In this document: piece after piece, positions 35,882 through 44,357 of the stretch
How positions within the stretch are numbered: position 1 is the stretch's first letter
How the letters are laid out: each line of letters starts with the position of its first letter
From: Streptomyces sp. NBC_01237
Lineage (GTDB): Bacteria > Actinomycetota > Actinomycetes > Streptomycetales > Streptomycetaceae
Assembly: GCF_035917275.1 (NCBI RefSeq)
Contig: NZ_CP108508.1
Location: forward strand, 7,006,001 to 7,070,000
Reading direction: 5' to 3'
DNA: 64,000 nt
The notes under the pieces: model-generated
Seen by the model: the letters and a program-made list of their open reading frames with translations, nothing else
Database searches by the model: none
What the model was told of the DNA's origin: nothing
Position numbers and translations under genes: made by a program

Positions 35882-38623
35882 TCAGCCGGCGGCCGTCCCC
35901 GCGCGTCGGTCCAGGGCGAGCCAGACACGGTCGCGGGTCAGGGGAAGTTCGGTGAACCGGATGCCGGTGGCGTCGCGCAGAGCGTTGGCGAACGCCGGTG
36001 CGACCGGGTTGAAGGGGCTCTCGCTCATCGACTTCGCCCCGAGCGGACCGATCGCGTCGGAGGTCTCCATGAAGTGCACCTCGGTACGGGGGATGTCGGC
36101 GTACTGGGGGAGCCGGTACTGGCGGAACGCGGTGGTGGTGACTTCGCCGCGATCGTTCAGACGGACGTTCTCGAAGAGTGTGGCGCCCAGCGCCTGCGCG
36201 ATGCCGCCCTCGATCTGTCCCCGGCACTGCATGGGGTTCATCACCTTGCCCGCGTCCGCCGCGTGCACACTGCGCAGCACCCTGATCTCCCCGGTCCCGG
36301 GGTCCACGGCCAGCCGGAACCACTGCGCGTTGAAGGCGACGGAACGCGGCGTACCGCCGAAATGGCCGTCCGCCGCGAGTTCCTGTCCGGCCGTCCGGGC
36401 CGCCGCGTACAGCTCCTTCAGCAGGACGCGCCGACGACGGCACTCGACAGCGTCCTCGTCGAGGCGGCACTCCTCGCGGGCCGCACCGAGGTGCTCCGCC
36501 GCGAAGTCCAGGATCTTCGCGGCGAGGGCCCGGGAGGCGCGGAGGGTCGCTTTGCCGGCCACCACGGTTCCCGTCGATCCGAACGCCCCGGTGTCGTGCT
36601 TCACGACGTCGGTGTCGGACTGGCGCACGGTGATCCGGTCGACCGTGGCCGCCAGCTCTCCGGCCGCGATCTGGCGGTGGACGGTGGTGGTGCCGTTGCC
36701 GAACTCCGCGGTTCCCACGGCCAGGTCGTAGGTACCGTCCGCCCGGAGACCGATCCGGGCATCGGCGATGTGGCCCCCGGGCGGCCCGGTCGCGATCATG
36801 GACAGTGCTGTCCCCTCACCCACGAGCCAGCCAGGGGGCGCCGGTTGTGCGGACTCCCTCCGCGCGTCGCGCACGACGGCCAGGCACTGGTCGAGTCCGT
36901 AGCTGGCGATGTGCAGGTCCTCCTCCTCGCCGCCCGGACCGGTCATGGCCTCGCCGGGACCGATGATGTTGCGCTCCCGGAACGCCAGAGGGTCCATGCC
37001 GAGCAGCCGGGCCAGTTCGTCCATCACCGACTCCATGGCGAAGACGACCTGTCCGAGCCCGTATCCACGAAAGGCGCCCGCCGGTACCGCATGGGTGTAG
37101 ACGGAATACCCGTCGGCCTTCTTGTGCGGAGCGCGGTAGACGGCCAGCGACTCACCGACACTGTGGAACATCACCGCCGGGCCGTGATTGCCGTACGCCC
37201 CGGTGTTGGAGACCACGCGCAGCTGGATCGCGGTCAGGGTGCCGTTCTTCCGGGCACCGGCCTTCACCCGGACGGTGAACGGGTGCCGGGTGGTGGCCCC
37301 GTAGAACTGCTCGGCACGGGTGTACTCGAGTTTCACGGGCCGGTGCAGACGCATCGCGGCGAGTACGACGATGTCCTCGACGATCATTTCCTGCTTGCCG
37401 CCGAAACCACCGCCCACCCTCCCCGCCAGCACACGGACCTGCTCCATGGGCAGATCGAACAGGGTGCACAGGGCCCGGCGGGTGAGGAAGGGCGTCTGTG
37501 TGCTGGAGCGCACGACGATGCGCTCGGCCCCCTCGTCCGTCTCCTCGAACCAGGCCACGGCGCCGTGCGTCTCCAGGCTCGCGTGCTGGACCCGCTGGGT
37601 ACGGAACGTCTCCTCGTACACCACGTCCGCCTCGGCGAAGCCCTCCTCCACCGACCCGGTCTCCCCGTGCACCTCACCCACGACGTTGTTCTGCGGCCGG
37701 GAGATACGTGCGGTTCCGGCGTCCTTGGCGTGCACGACCGGTGCACCGGGAAGCATCGCCTCCTCCGGGTCGAGGACCGCGGGCAGCACCTCGTACGTCA
37801 CCTCGACGCGCCGGCAGGCTTCCTCCGCCGCCGCCTCGCTGTCGGCGACGACCGCGGCCACCCGCTGGCCGGCATGGCGCACGGTGTCGTCGAGGAGCCG
37901 GGTGTCGTCCGGGTCCTCGGTGGGGTGCTCGTGCCGGGCACTCGAATAGTGCCGTTCAGGGGCGTCGTGGTGGGTGAGGACCAGATGCACCCCCGGTACG
38001 CGCAGCGCGGCGGCCGTGTCGATGGCGGTGATCCGGGCGTGCGGGTGCGGGGAGCGCAGCAGCTTCATGTGCAGCAGACCGGGTACGTCGATGTCGAAGG
38101 TGTACCGGGCCGTTCCCGTGACCACCTGCGGGCCCGCGGGCGCGGGAAGGTTCCGGCCCACCGCGGCACCCGCGCACGGAGCCTCGACGTGCTTCACACC
38201 GCGTACGGCGTCCTCGATGGCGCGGTATCCGGTGCAGCGGCAGAGATTCCCCTTGAAGGCACGCGGCAGGTCACCGAGCTGTTCGTCGTCCAGCGCCGCG
38301 GTGGTCATCAGATATCCGGCCGTGCAGAAGCCGCACTGGAACCCCTGGGCATCGAGGAACTTCTGCTGCACCGGGTGGAGTTCACCGTCGGTGGCCAGAC
38401 CTTCGACGGTGGTCACCGACCGGCCCGCGGCGCGGAGGGCGGGGAAGAGGCAGCTGTGCACGGGCCTGCCGTCCACATGAACCGTGCAGGCCCCGCAGTC
38501 GCCCGCGTCGCACCCCTTCTTCACACCGAACCAGCCGCGCTCGCGCAGATAGGTCCGCAGGCACTGGCCCGGTCGCGGTTCGGCGTCGAAAGGCCGCTCA
38601 TTGACGTGGATCCCGAAGCTCAT
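35882..38623 (-). CDS. Xanthine dehydrogenase-family hydroxylase, fused [2Fe-2S] and molybdenum subunits
   Basis: One 913-residue chain. Residues ~1-160 hold two [2Fe-2S] sites: C38, C43, C46 and C58 in the plant-type loop (GCDAGDCGACTVH), then CGFCTAGY and LCRCTGYRAIE. Residues ~165-913 are the Mo-cofactor part: RVGGGFGGKQE, AFRGYGLGQ and GAKSMSESPF, whose Glu is the likely catalytic base of the hydroxylase family. The size and Fe-S/Mo order match aldehyde oxidoreductase (Mop) of Desulfovibrio, but here a separate FAD subunit follows the XDH plan. It overlaps the FAD-subunit stop by four bases (ATGA). A PucR regulator lies nearby, so a purine or related heterocycle is a likely substrate; this is inference. 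Confidence 0.93.
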   Translation of the reverse strand: MSFGIHVNERPFDAEPRPGQCLRTYLRERGWFGVKKGCDAGDCGACTVHVDGRPVHSCLFPALRAAGRSVTTVEGLATDGELHPVQQKFLDAQGFQCGFCTAGYLMTTAALDDEQLGDLPRAFKGNLCRCTGYRAIEDAVRGVKHVEAPCAGAAVGRNLPAPAGPQVVTGTARYTFDIDVPGLLHMKLLRSPHPHARITAIDTAAALRVPGVHLVLTHHDAPERHYSSARHEHPTEDPDDTRLLDDTVRHAGQRVAAVVADSEAAAEEACRRVEVTYEVLPAVLDPEEAMLPGAPVVHAKDAGTARISRPQNNVVGEVHGETGSVEEGFAEADVVYEETFRTQRVQHASLETHGAVAWFEETDEGAERIVVRSSTQTPFLTRRALCTLFDLPMEQVRVLAGRVGGGFGGKQEMIVEDIVVLAAMRLHRPVKLEYTRAEQFYGATTRHPFTVRVKAGARKNGTLTAIQLRVVSNTGAYGNHGPAVMFHSVGESLAVYRAPHKKADGYSVYTHAVPAGAFRGYGLGQVVFAMESVMDELARLLGMDPLAFRERNIIGPGEAMTGPGGEEEDLHIASYGLDQCLAVVRDARRESAQPAPPGWLVGEGTALSMIATGPPGGHIADARIGLRADGTYDLAVGTAEFGNGTTTVHRQIAAGELAATVDRITVRQSDTDVVKHDTGAFGSTGTVVAGKATLRASRALAAKILDFAAEHLGAAREECRLDEDAVECRRRRVLLKELYAAARTAGQELAADGHFGGTPRSVAFNAQWFRLAVDPGTGEIRVLRSVHAADAGKVMNPMQCRGQIEGGIAQALGATLFENVRLNDRGEVTTTAFRQYRLPQYADIPRTEVHFMETSDAIGPLGAKSMSESPFNPVAPAFANALRDATGIRFTELPLTRDRVWLALDRRAGTAAG

Positions 38624-39444
38624 CGGTCGCCCCTCGTGGTCAGCTCGCGGCGGATCTCCTCGGCCAGGCGGAAGGCCATGTGGCGCCGCCAGGCGGGCAG
38701 TCCGTGGATGTCGTCGTACCAGTCGGCGTCCCCGACGGCCCCTTCGAGGGCGTTTCTCAGTTCCCGCGCGTCCGGTGGCAACGGGAACCAGAGGCGGAAG
38801 GGGCGAACCGTGGCCGCGGTCACCGTCACGGACAGCGAGCCGTCCACCGGGTCGAGCACCCCGATGACCAGAGCGCCGGACCGGCCCAGACCGTACAGGG
38901 ACGCCTGGCGGAAGGCGGTGCGCGAGGCCATGGCACGGGCGGGCAGCGTGACGGAGCGCAGCAACTCACCCTCGCCCAGGTCCTTCAGCCCGGCACCGAC
39001 GACGAAGTCCACCACCCGCGGACGGCGGAGCGAACCGTCCTGCGCCTGGAGCAGGCACTCGCCGTCGAGCGCGGCGGTGAGCGAGATCATCGGACCGGCC
39101 GGCAGGCCGTTGCAGAGGTTCCCGCCGACCGTGGCCATGTTCCAGATCTTGAACGAGGCCAGGAACGCGCGGCAGCACTGCTCGAACAGCGGAGCCGCCC
39201 GTGCTCCGCACCCGCGTCCGAAGCGGGACAGCTCCGCGACGGTGCAGGTCGCGGCGATCTCCACCGAACCGTCGGGGAGGCGCCGGACCGGCTCCCAGCC
39301 CATCCGGCTCAGATCCACCAGTCGCCGCAGGTGCGGCTGAGGCTCGGAGAACAGATAGGTGCCGCCCGCGAGCCAGGCATCGCCAGGCCGCCAGGGTGCG
39401 GGGATCCGGGCATCGCGTACATCCCGCACTGTATGGAGATCCAT
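38620..39444 (-). CDS. FAD-binding subunit of the molybdenum hydroxylase
   Basis: A 274-residue FAD-binding subunit of the CO-dehydrogenase/xanthine-dehydrogenase flavoprotein family: WLAGGTYLFSEPQPHLRRLV, then IWNMATVGGNLCNGLPAGPM, the FAD-binding signatures. It carries electrons from the [2Fe-2S] sites of the fused subunit to NAD or another acceptor. The start is ATG 39444, with GGAG seven bases upstream; a longer frame to 39546 has no support. It is the first gene of the leftward hydroxylase operon and overlaps the next gene by four bases. The spacer to pucR is the operon promoter. Confidence 0.92.
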   Translation of the reverse strand: MDLHTVRDVRDARIPAPWRPGDAWLAGGTYLFSEPQPHLRRLVDLSRMGWEPVRRLPDGSVEIAATCTVAELSRFGRGCGARAAPLFEQCCRAFLASFKIWNMATVGGNLCNGLPAGPMISLTAALDGECLLQAQDGSLRRPRVVDFVVGAGLKDLGEGELLRSVTLPARAMASRTAFRQASLYGLGRSGALVIGVLDPVDGSLSVTVTAATVRPFRLWFPLPPDARELRNALEGAVGDADWYDDIHGLPAWRRHMAFRLAEEIRRELTTRGDR

Positions 39445-39685
39445 CGTGCACTCCGCTCCGGCCGTTGCGTCTTCGGCCACCGACGGGCTCAGTGAAGCAA
39501 GAGGGCGACCCCGCGCACGACTGGTGCGGAACACGAGAAAGGACAAGCCGCCGCCTCCCGCGCTGGAGGATCACCCAAGAGATGTATCGCTTGCATCACC
39601 TGGCATTTACGATGACTCGACTCGTATTCGCCTCGTGAATGTGAGATGACGGGTGCAGCTCGTCAGCCGCGCAAGGAGCAAGACC
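39445..39685. promoter_or_regulatory. Divergent promoter of hydroxylase operon and PucR gene
   Basis: A 241-base spacer with an A+T-richer segment at about 39580-39650 (GATGTATCGCTTGCATCACC). It holds the promoters of the leftward FAD/Mo hydroxylase operon and of the rightward pucR-type gene. PucR proteins commonly bind such shared promoters. No exact palindrome is obvious. Confidence 0.5.
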
Positions 39686-41206
39686 ATGCACGTCGAAAAT
39701 CTCCTCCAGCTCGACGCTCTCGACCTCACTCTGGTGTGGGGCGACAGCCGGCTCCTGGCCCGGGAGATCAGCGGGGTCACCGCCACCGACCTGGAGGACC
39801 CCACGCGCTTTCTCCAGCGGGGCGAGGTCGTCCTCAGCGGCCTGGTCTGGTGGAACCCCACCGACCGCCCCGAGAAGGCGGACCGGTTCGTCGCGGCGCT
39901 TCAGTCGGCCGGGGTCGCGGCCCTCCTCGCCGGCGAGGAGACGCACGGCACCGTCCCCGACGTCCTCACCGACTCCTGCCGAGCACGCGGCGTCGCGCTC
40001 ATCGCCGTACCCGCGCACACCGGCTTCCGGGCCATCACCGAGGCGGTCTACCTCAGACAGTGGGGCGACCTCAGCCGTCGCCCCGCCCACCACCACGCGC
40101 TGCCCGAGAACGTACGCAGGGAACTCAGCTCCCTCCTGGAAGCCGACGCGGACCTGGACACCCTGCTCGACCGCGCCTTCGCCCACCTGGGAACCCCGGC
40201 CTGCTACGTCCTCAGCGCCACCGGCCGAACCCTCGCGCGCACCTCGTCCACCGTGCCCCTGACGGCGGAACAGGGCGTGGAGCGCCTGCGGAGTTCCACC
40301 GGAGTCACGCTGCGCGTCGAAACGGACGGCTCCCCCTACGCGGTCCGACACCTCCACCTGCTCGACACCGAAGGGGCCCCGCCGCGCGTCCTGCACGAGA
40401 TGGCCGACGTCCTCGCCCAGCACCAGCACCGCGGTACGCGCGGCGAGGAGGCGGCACGCGAAAGGGCCCGCGCCCTCATCTCGTCGATCGACGCCCCGGG
40501 GACGGATGCCACGTCACTGAGCCGCGCACTTCTGGGCTGCGGCCTGCCCGCCCAGGGTCCGTACCACGTCATCACGGCGCGCTCGGCGCACGACGACGAC
40601 GCCCGCGCAGCGGTGGACGCCCTGTCCGAGGCGCTGCGCCACACTCCTGACCGCCCCTTCGCCGTGGGTGCGTCCGAGGGGGGCGAAGCCGTGGCGGTCG
40701 TCCAGGGCGAACCCGGCACGGAAGGGGACCGGCTCCAGGCCGTGTGGCCGCTCCTGCGCTCCTGCCACCCCGCCGCCCCACTCCACGGCGGCGTGGGAGC
40801 GGTCGCCGCGGAGCCCGGGGGCCTGCGCGGCAGCCTCGCGCAGGCCCGGTACGCGTGGGCCGCGGCCCACGAGACCGCACCCGCGGCGACCGCGCCGGCC
40901 TCCGTGGACGACCTCACCACCCTGCACGCCCTGCTCGCCGGAGTGCCGCTGTCCGTACGCGAGGTCTTCAGCGCCCGCACCCTGGGCCCGCTCGTCGACG
41001 GTGACGGCGCCTCGCAGCGCATGCTCCTGGAAACCCTCGAAGTCTTCCTGGCCCACAACGGCTCCTGGGCCCGCACCGCCGAAGCCCTCCACCTGCACGT
41101 CAACACCGTCCACTACCGGGTCCGGCGTATCGAGACGCTCACCGGCCGCGACCTGTCGCGCCTCGACCACAAACTCGACCTGCGAGCGGCCCTGCTCTGC
41201 CGTTGA
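39686..41206 (+). CDS. PucR-family transcriptional regulator
   Basis: A 506-residue regulator with an N-terminal PucR domain (MHVENLLQLDALDLTLVWGD, then FLQRGEVVLSGLVWWNP), a middle GGDEF-like/helical region and a C-terminal PucR-type HTH (NGSWARTAEALHLHVNTVHY, then RVRRIETLTGRDLS). The founding member controls purine catabolism in Bacillus; here it faces the molybdenum hydroxylase operon, so it likely controls its expression. It starts at ATG 39686 with AAGGAG. It is convergent with the second Mop regulator at 41223. Confidence 0.92.
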   Translation: MHVENLLQLDALDLTLVWGDSRLLAREISGVTATDLEDPTRFLQRGEVVLSGLVWWNPTDRPEKADRFVAALQSAGVAALLAGEETHGTVPDVLTDSCRARGVALIAVPAHTGFRAITEAVYLRQWGDLSRRPAHHHALPENVRRELSSLLEADADLDTLLDRAFAHLGTPACYVLSATGRTLARTSSTVPLTAEQGVERLRSSTGVTLRVETDGSPYAVRHLHLLDTEGAPPRVLHEMADVLAQHQHRGTRGEEAARERARALISSIDAPGTDATSLSRALLGCGLPAQGPYHVITARSAHDDDARAAVDALSEALRHTPDRPFAVGASEGGEAVAVVQGEPGTEGDRLQAVWPLLRSCHPAAPLHGGVGAVAAEPGGLRGSLAQARYAWAAAHETAPAATAPASVDDLTTLHALLAGVPLSVREVFSARTLGPLVDGDGASQRMLLETLEVFLAHNGSWARTAEALHLHVNTVHYRVRRIETLTGRDLSRLDHKLDLRAALLCR

Positions 41207-41222
41207 CCGCGTCGGACGCGGC

Positions 41223-41630
41223 TCAGCCCTGGCTTCCCGGGCGGTCGATGTGCACGTTCGTCGACTTGACCCGTGCCGTCGCCAGGACCCCTACTTCCAG
41301 GCCGAGTTCCTCCACGGACTCGCGGCTGATCAGTGATACCAGCCGGTGCGGCCCCGACTGGATCTCCACCTGAGCCACGATGTCGTCGACCGTCACCGCG
41401 GTGACGATGCCGGCGAACGAATTCCGCACGGACGTCAGAACCCCACCGGGCACCGGATGCAGACCCGCCGCCCGCTCCGTGGCGAAACCCGCCAGGCTGA
41501 CCCCGTCGATCATCCGGTTGCCCGACCCGCCCCGGTCCATCACGAGGTGACCGCCGTCCGCCCATCGGCGAACGGTTTCCGGACTGACAGCCAGCAGCTC
41601 CGCGGCCTGGCCAATGCTGTACGAAGGCAC
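41223..41630 (-). CDS. Mop/TOBE-domain HTH regulator (ModE-like), copy 2
   Basis: A 135-residue paralogue of the protein at 34581: HTH YSIGQAAELLAVSPETVRRW, then GNRMIDGVSLAGFA, and a Mop domain VRNSFAGIVTAVTVDD with VSLISRESVEELGLEVG. Both end in an ARVKSTxVHIDR stretch. The start is GTG 41630, possibly leaderless, with the frame closed just upstream. It is convergent with pucR. Two Mop regulators at opposite ends of a Mo block suggest either duplication or separate roles, for example one for import and one for enzyme expression. Confidence 0.87.
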   Translation of the reverse strand: MPSYSIGQAAELLAVSPETVRRWADGGHLVMDRGGSGNRMIDGVSLAGFATERAAGLHPVPGGVLTSVRNSFAGIVTAVTVDDIVAQVEIQSGPHRLVSLISRESVEELGLEVGVLATARVKSTNVHIDRPGSQG

Positions 41631-42280
41631 CCCGGCACTCTAGGCCAACGAGGAAGGGCGCGGGCCGCCGACGCGATCCTCGCGGACGGCGCCGGTACCT
41701 CACGGAGAGGTCCGCACGTGCACCGACCGGGCCCGCGCGCATGCCCTCGCCGAGAACAAGGCTCTCTCCGGGCCCGCTGCTCGCCACCGGGTACGAGGTC
41801 TACGCGGAGGAGTGCAAGGACGGAGCGGGAAGCGCGCCGACGTCGACGCAGCCTCGAAACCACGTGTCTCAGCCGCTGCGTCTCCTTATTGCAAGGCGCG
41901 GGTCGATCACCGTATGGTCTCGCGGGCGACGGAGATCACGACGGGGATTCCGCCGGCGGGCGCCGCGAAGTCCTCGGGCCGATGGGCGGCGACGGATTCG
42001 CCGCACGGCGGGCCGACGGCCGCGCCCGTCCTGCCTGCACCGGGAGAGCGAACGACGGACCTGCGTCGTCCCGCCCTCCGCCGCACCGCCGCCCTGTAGC
42101 GACCGGCGCCGTTCGCATCGGACCAGCCGCCCGTGACCACACCGCCCAGCGGGACGCGACCCGTCGAGTCGGCGGGTCGGGCCCGGTAGGGGGTTCGGCG
42201 CCGACAGGTCAGGGCGCGTCGCGCCGCGAGCCCTTCCGGTAGACGTGCTGGTCACTTCGCACATCGAACAAGGAGAGATC
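41631..42280. other. 650-base region without a supportable gene
   Basis: It lies between the second Mop regulator and the esterase gene. Frames such as 41812-42099 (rightward) or 41907-42140 (leftward) are short, low in likeness and lack good ribosome sites. A degraded gene is possible. The AAGGAG at 42270 belongs to the esterase gene. Confidence 0.45.
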
Positions 42281-43303
42281 TTGTCCACCCATCCACTCAC
42301 GACGGACACCGGCGAACTCGGCTCGCTGCCCCACGATTTTCCCTTCGATCCTGCCCACGGCTACGACCTGCGGAGCCTCCTCGCGGTGAAGGCGCCGCCG
42401 GGCCCGGACGACTTCGCCGACTTCTGGCGAGAGCGCCATGCGAGTGCGCTGCGTATCGGCACGGCGCCCCGGATCGAGGGGCCCTGGGCCACGGTGAACG
42501 GCATGCGGATCGCCGACGTCACGTACACGTCCGCCGACGGCGTCCGCATCGGCGGGTGGCTGACCGTCCCCGCCGACGGACCCGTCACCCAGGGCTGTGT
42601 GGCGACCCATGGATACGGAGGCCGGGAGGCCCCGGACCCCTGGCAGTGCCCGCCGGAGACCGCGACCATCTGGCCCTGTCTGCGCGGGCTCGGGACGCGG
42701 AGCCTGCTGCCCGGCGTTCCCTCCAAGTCGGCGGGGCACGTCCTGCACGGCATCGGCGCCAGGGAGTCGTACCTCATCGGCGGATGCGTGGCGGACGTCT
42801 GGTGCGCGGCCACCGCACTGCGGCAACTGGTGCCGGAGGCTGCCGGACGGCTGACGTACCTGGGCACGAGTTTCGGCGGCGGCATCGGGGCGCTGGCACT
42901 CCCCTGGGACGACCGTTTCCACGCCGCCGGCCTGACCGTGCCGACCTTCGGAAACCATCCGCTCCGGGTGACGCTTCCCTGCACGGGCAGCGGTGAGTCG
43001 GTGCGTACGCGGCTCGCCGAGGAACCCTCGGTGCTGGATGTCCTCGCGTACTTCGACGCCGCGACGGCGGCCCGGCACCTCACGATCCCCGTACATGTGG
43101 GTGCCGCCCTGTTCGATCCATCGGTGCCCCCACCCGGACAGTTCGCGGTGCACAACGCACTGGCCGGGCCGCGCGAACTCGTGGTTCTGCGGGCGGGGCA
43201 CTTCGACCACCCGGGCGAGCGGGCCGAGACCGCGGCCCTGGAAGAGGCCCAGCGACGCTTCCTGACGGGGCCGGATCCCATGGTGCGGCGCCCCACCGCC
43301 TGA
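42281..43303 (+). CDS. Acetyl xylan esterase/cephalosporin deacetylase (AXE1)-like hydrolase
   Basis: A 340-residue alpha/beta hydrolase. AXE1-type features: FADFWRERHASALR near the N-terminus, GWLTVPADG, the oxyanion/His region ATHGYGGREAP, nucleophile elbow LGTSFGGGIG (Ser), a probable Asp region (GAALFDPSVPPPG) and His in AGHFDHPG. Such enzymes remove acetyl or similar acyl groups from carbohydrates. I chose TTG 42281 because AAGGAG lies five bases upstream; GTG 42245 is the alternative. It stands just upstream of the IclR regulator and the sugar importer, so it probably deacylates the imported or extracellular oligosaccharide. No signal peptide is seen, so it likely acts in the cytosol. 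Confidence 0.82.
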   Translation: MSTHPLTTDTGELGSLPHDFPFDPAHGYDLRSLLAVKAPPGPDDFADFWRERHASALRIGTAPRIEGPWATVNGMRIADVTYTSADGVRIGGWLTVPADGPVTQGCVATHGYGGREAPDPWQCPPETATIWPCLRGLGTRSLLPGVPSKSAGHVLHGIGARESYLIGGCVADVWCAATALRQLVPEAAGRLTYLGTSFGGGIGALALPWDDRFHAAGLTVPTFGNHPLRVTLPCTGSGESVRTRLAEEPSVLDVLAYFDAATAARHLTIPVHVGAALFDPSVPPPGQFAVHNALAGPRELVVLRAGHFDHPGERAETAALEEAQRRFLTGPDPMVRRPTA

Positions 43304-43467
43304 CCGTCCGCCGCACGACCGGCTCCGCCGGGCCGAGGTCCTCACGGGTTCCTGCCCGGTGGCCCGGTGGTTCCGCGACGTCACGGACGTCCGGTCCGCA
43401 GCACATCGCGGGGCCGCCACGGTCGCTGATTTTCAGGTACAGGCGTCGATCAGGCGCGATATGCTGA

Positions 43468-43494
43468 TGCAGAATGTGCAAGGGATTTGCAGAA
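43468..43494 (+). promoter_or_regulatory. Two TGCAGAA motifs before the IclR gene
   Basis: TGCAGAA occurs at 43468-43474 and 43488-43494, 20 bases apart (two helical turns), ending 11 bases before the ATG. Its complement TTCTGCA appears in the divergent promoter at 46835. Candidate IclR sites, including autoregulation. Confidence 0.4.
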
Positions 43495-43505
43495 CGAGGA
43501 GGGCC

Positions 43506-44294
43506 ATGGTTACGCGGGCGACTGATTCAGGGACGAACCAGAGCGTCGAACGAGCGGTATCGGTGCTGCGCGCACTCGACTCCGGCCGGGCCGAACTCCG
43601 TGTCTCCGACGTCGCCGAGCTCACCGGACTGGGCTCCTCGACCACCTCCCGCCTGCTGTCCACCCTGGAGCGCCTCGACATGGTCGAACGCGATCCGGTC
43701 AGCAACCTCTACCGCCTCAGCCTGGGCCTTCTCCCGCTGGCCGCCACCGCCACCAACCGCCACCCCGTGCACCGGGCCGCCCGCATGGTGCTCCAGGGCC
43801 TCGCCACCCGCACCGGGCTCGGGGCCAACGTGGCCGTACGCCGCGGTGGCGAGCTGATGTTCCTGTGCAATTTCGAGGGCACGCGCGCCCCCAAGTCCCA
43901 TACGCAGGCGGGACACACCGCACCGCTGCACGCCACGAGCATCGGCAAGTGCCTGCTCAGCGGTCTGACCCCCGAAGCGCGTCGCGAGCTGCTGGGAGAT
44001 CCGCTCGACGCGCACACGGAGTACACGACCACCAGTCACGACCTCCTCGACGCCGAGATCGACACCGTCCGGCGCACCGGCTACGCCGTGGAGGCCGAGG
44101 AGCGCGCCCTGGGCCGTGCGTCCCTCGCCGCACCGGTCAGGGACGCTTCGGGGGAGATCGTCGCGGCCATCTCCCTCTGGGGCCCGGCCTCGGTGCTCGA
44201 GGACCGCCCCGACACCGAGGGGCAGCGCCTCGTCCTCGTACGCGAGGTCATCGAGGCCGCCGACGCCATCAGTCAGGCACTCGGCGCGCTCTGA
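43506..44294 (+). CDS. IclR-family transcriptional regulator
   Basis: A 262-residue IclR regulator. The N-terminal winged HTH is clear (SVERAVSVLRALDSGRAELR, then LTGLGSSTTSRLLSTLERLD). The C-terminal effector domain has HATSIGKCLLSGLTPE and GYAVEAEERALGRASLAAPV, typical of IclR ligand binding. It starts at ATG 43506 with GAGGAGG just upstream. It lies between the esterase and the oxidoreductase/importer genes and probably represses them until a sugar-derived ligand is present. The strong palindrome just after its stop ends the transcript. Confidence 0.93.
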   Translation: MVTRATDSGTNQSVERAVSVLRALDSGRAELRVSDVAELTGLGSSTTSRLLSTLERLDMVERDPVSNLYRLSLGLLPLAATATNRHPVHRAARMVLQGLATRTGLGANVAVRRGGELMFLCNFEGTRAPKSHTQAGHTAPLHATSIGKCLLSGLTPEARRELLGDPLDAHTEYTTTSHDLLDAEIDTVRRTGYAVEAEERALGRASLAAPVRDASGEIVAAISLWGPASVLEDRPDTEGQRLVLVREVIEAADAISQALGAL

Positions 44295-44298
44295 CGTA

Positions 44299-44354
44299 TA
44301 CGGCGAAGGGGTCCGGTGGAGGCCGATCGGCCTCCACCGGACCCCTTCGCCGTA
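44299..44354. terminator. 56-bp perfect palindrome, bidirectional terminator
   Basis: Positions 44299-44326 and 44327-44354 are exact reverse complements, a 28-bp stem with no spare loop bases (GAGGCCGATCGGCCTC at the centre). It sits between the converging iclR and FAD-oxidoreductase genes, 4 bases from each stop. Confidence 0.85.
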
Positions 44355-44357
44355 CGG

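Noticed and set aside
35726..39340. Rightward 1204-codon open frame over the hydroxylase genes
   Set aside because: Antisense shadow of the Mo hydroxylase genes with no recognisable domain.
41741..42140. Possible small genes on both strands between the Mop regulator and the esterase
   Set aside because: Short, no ribosome sites, no family likeness; at best a decayed remnant.
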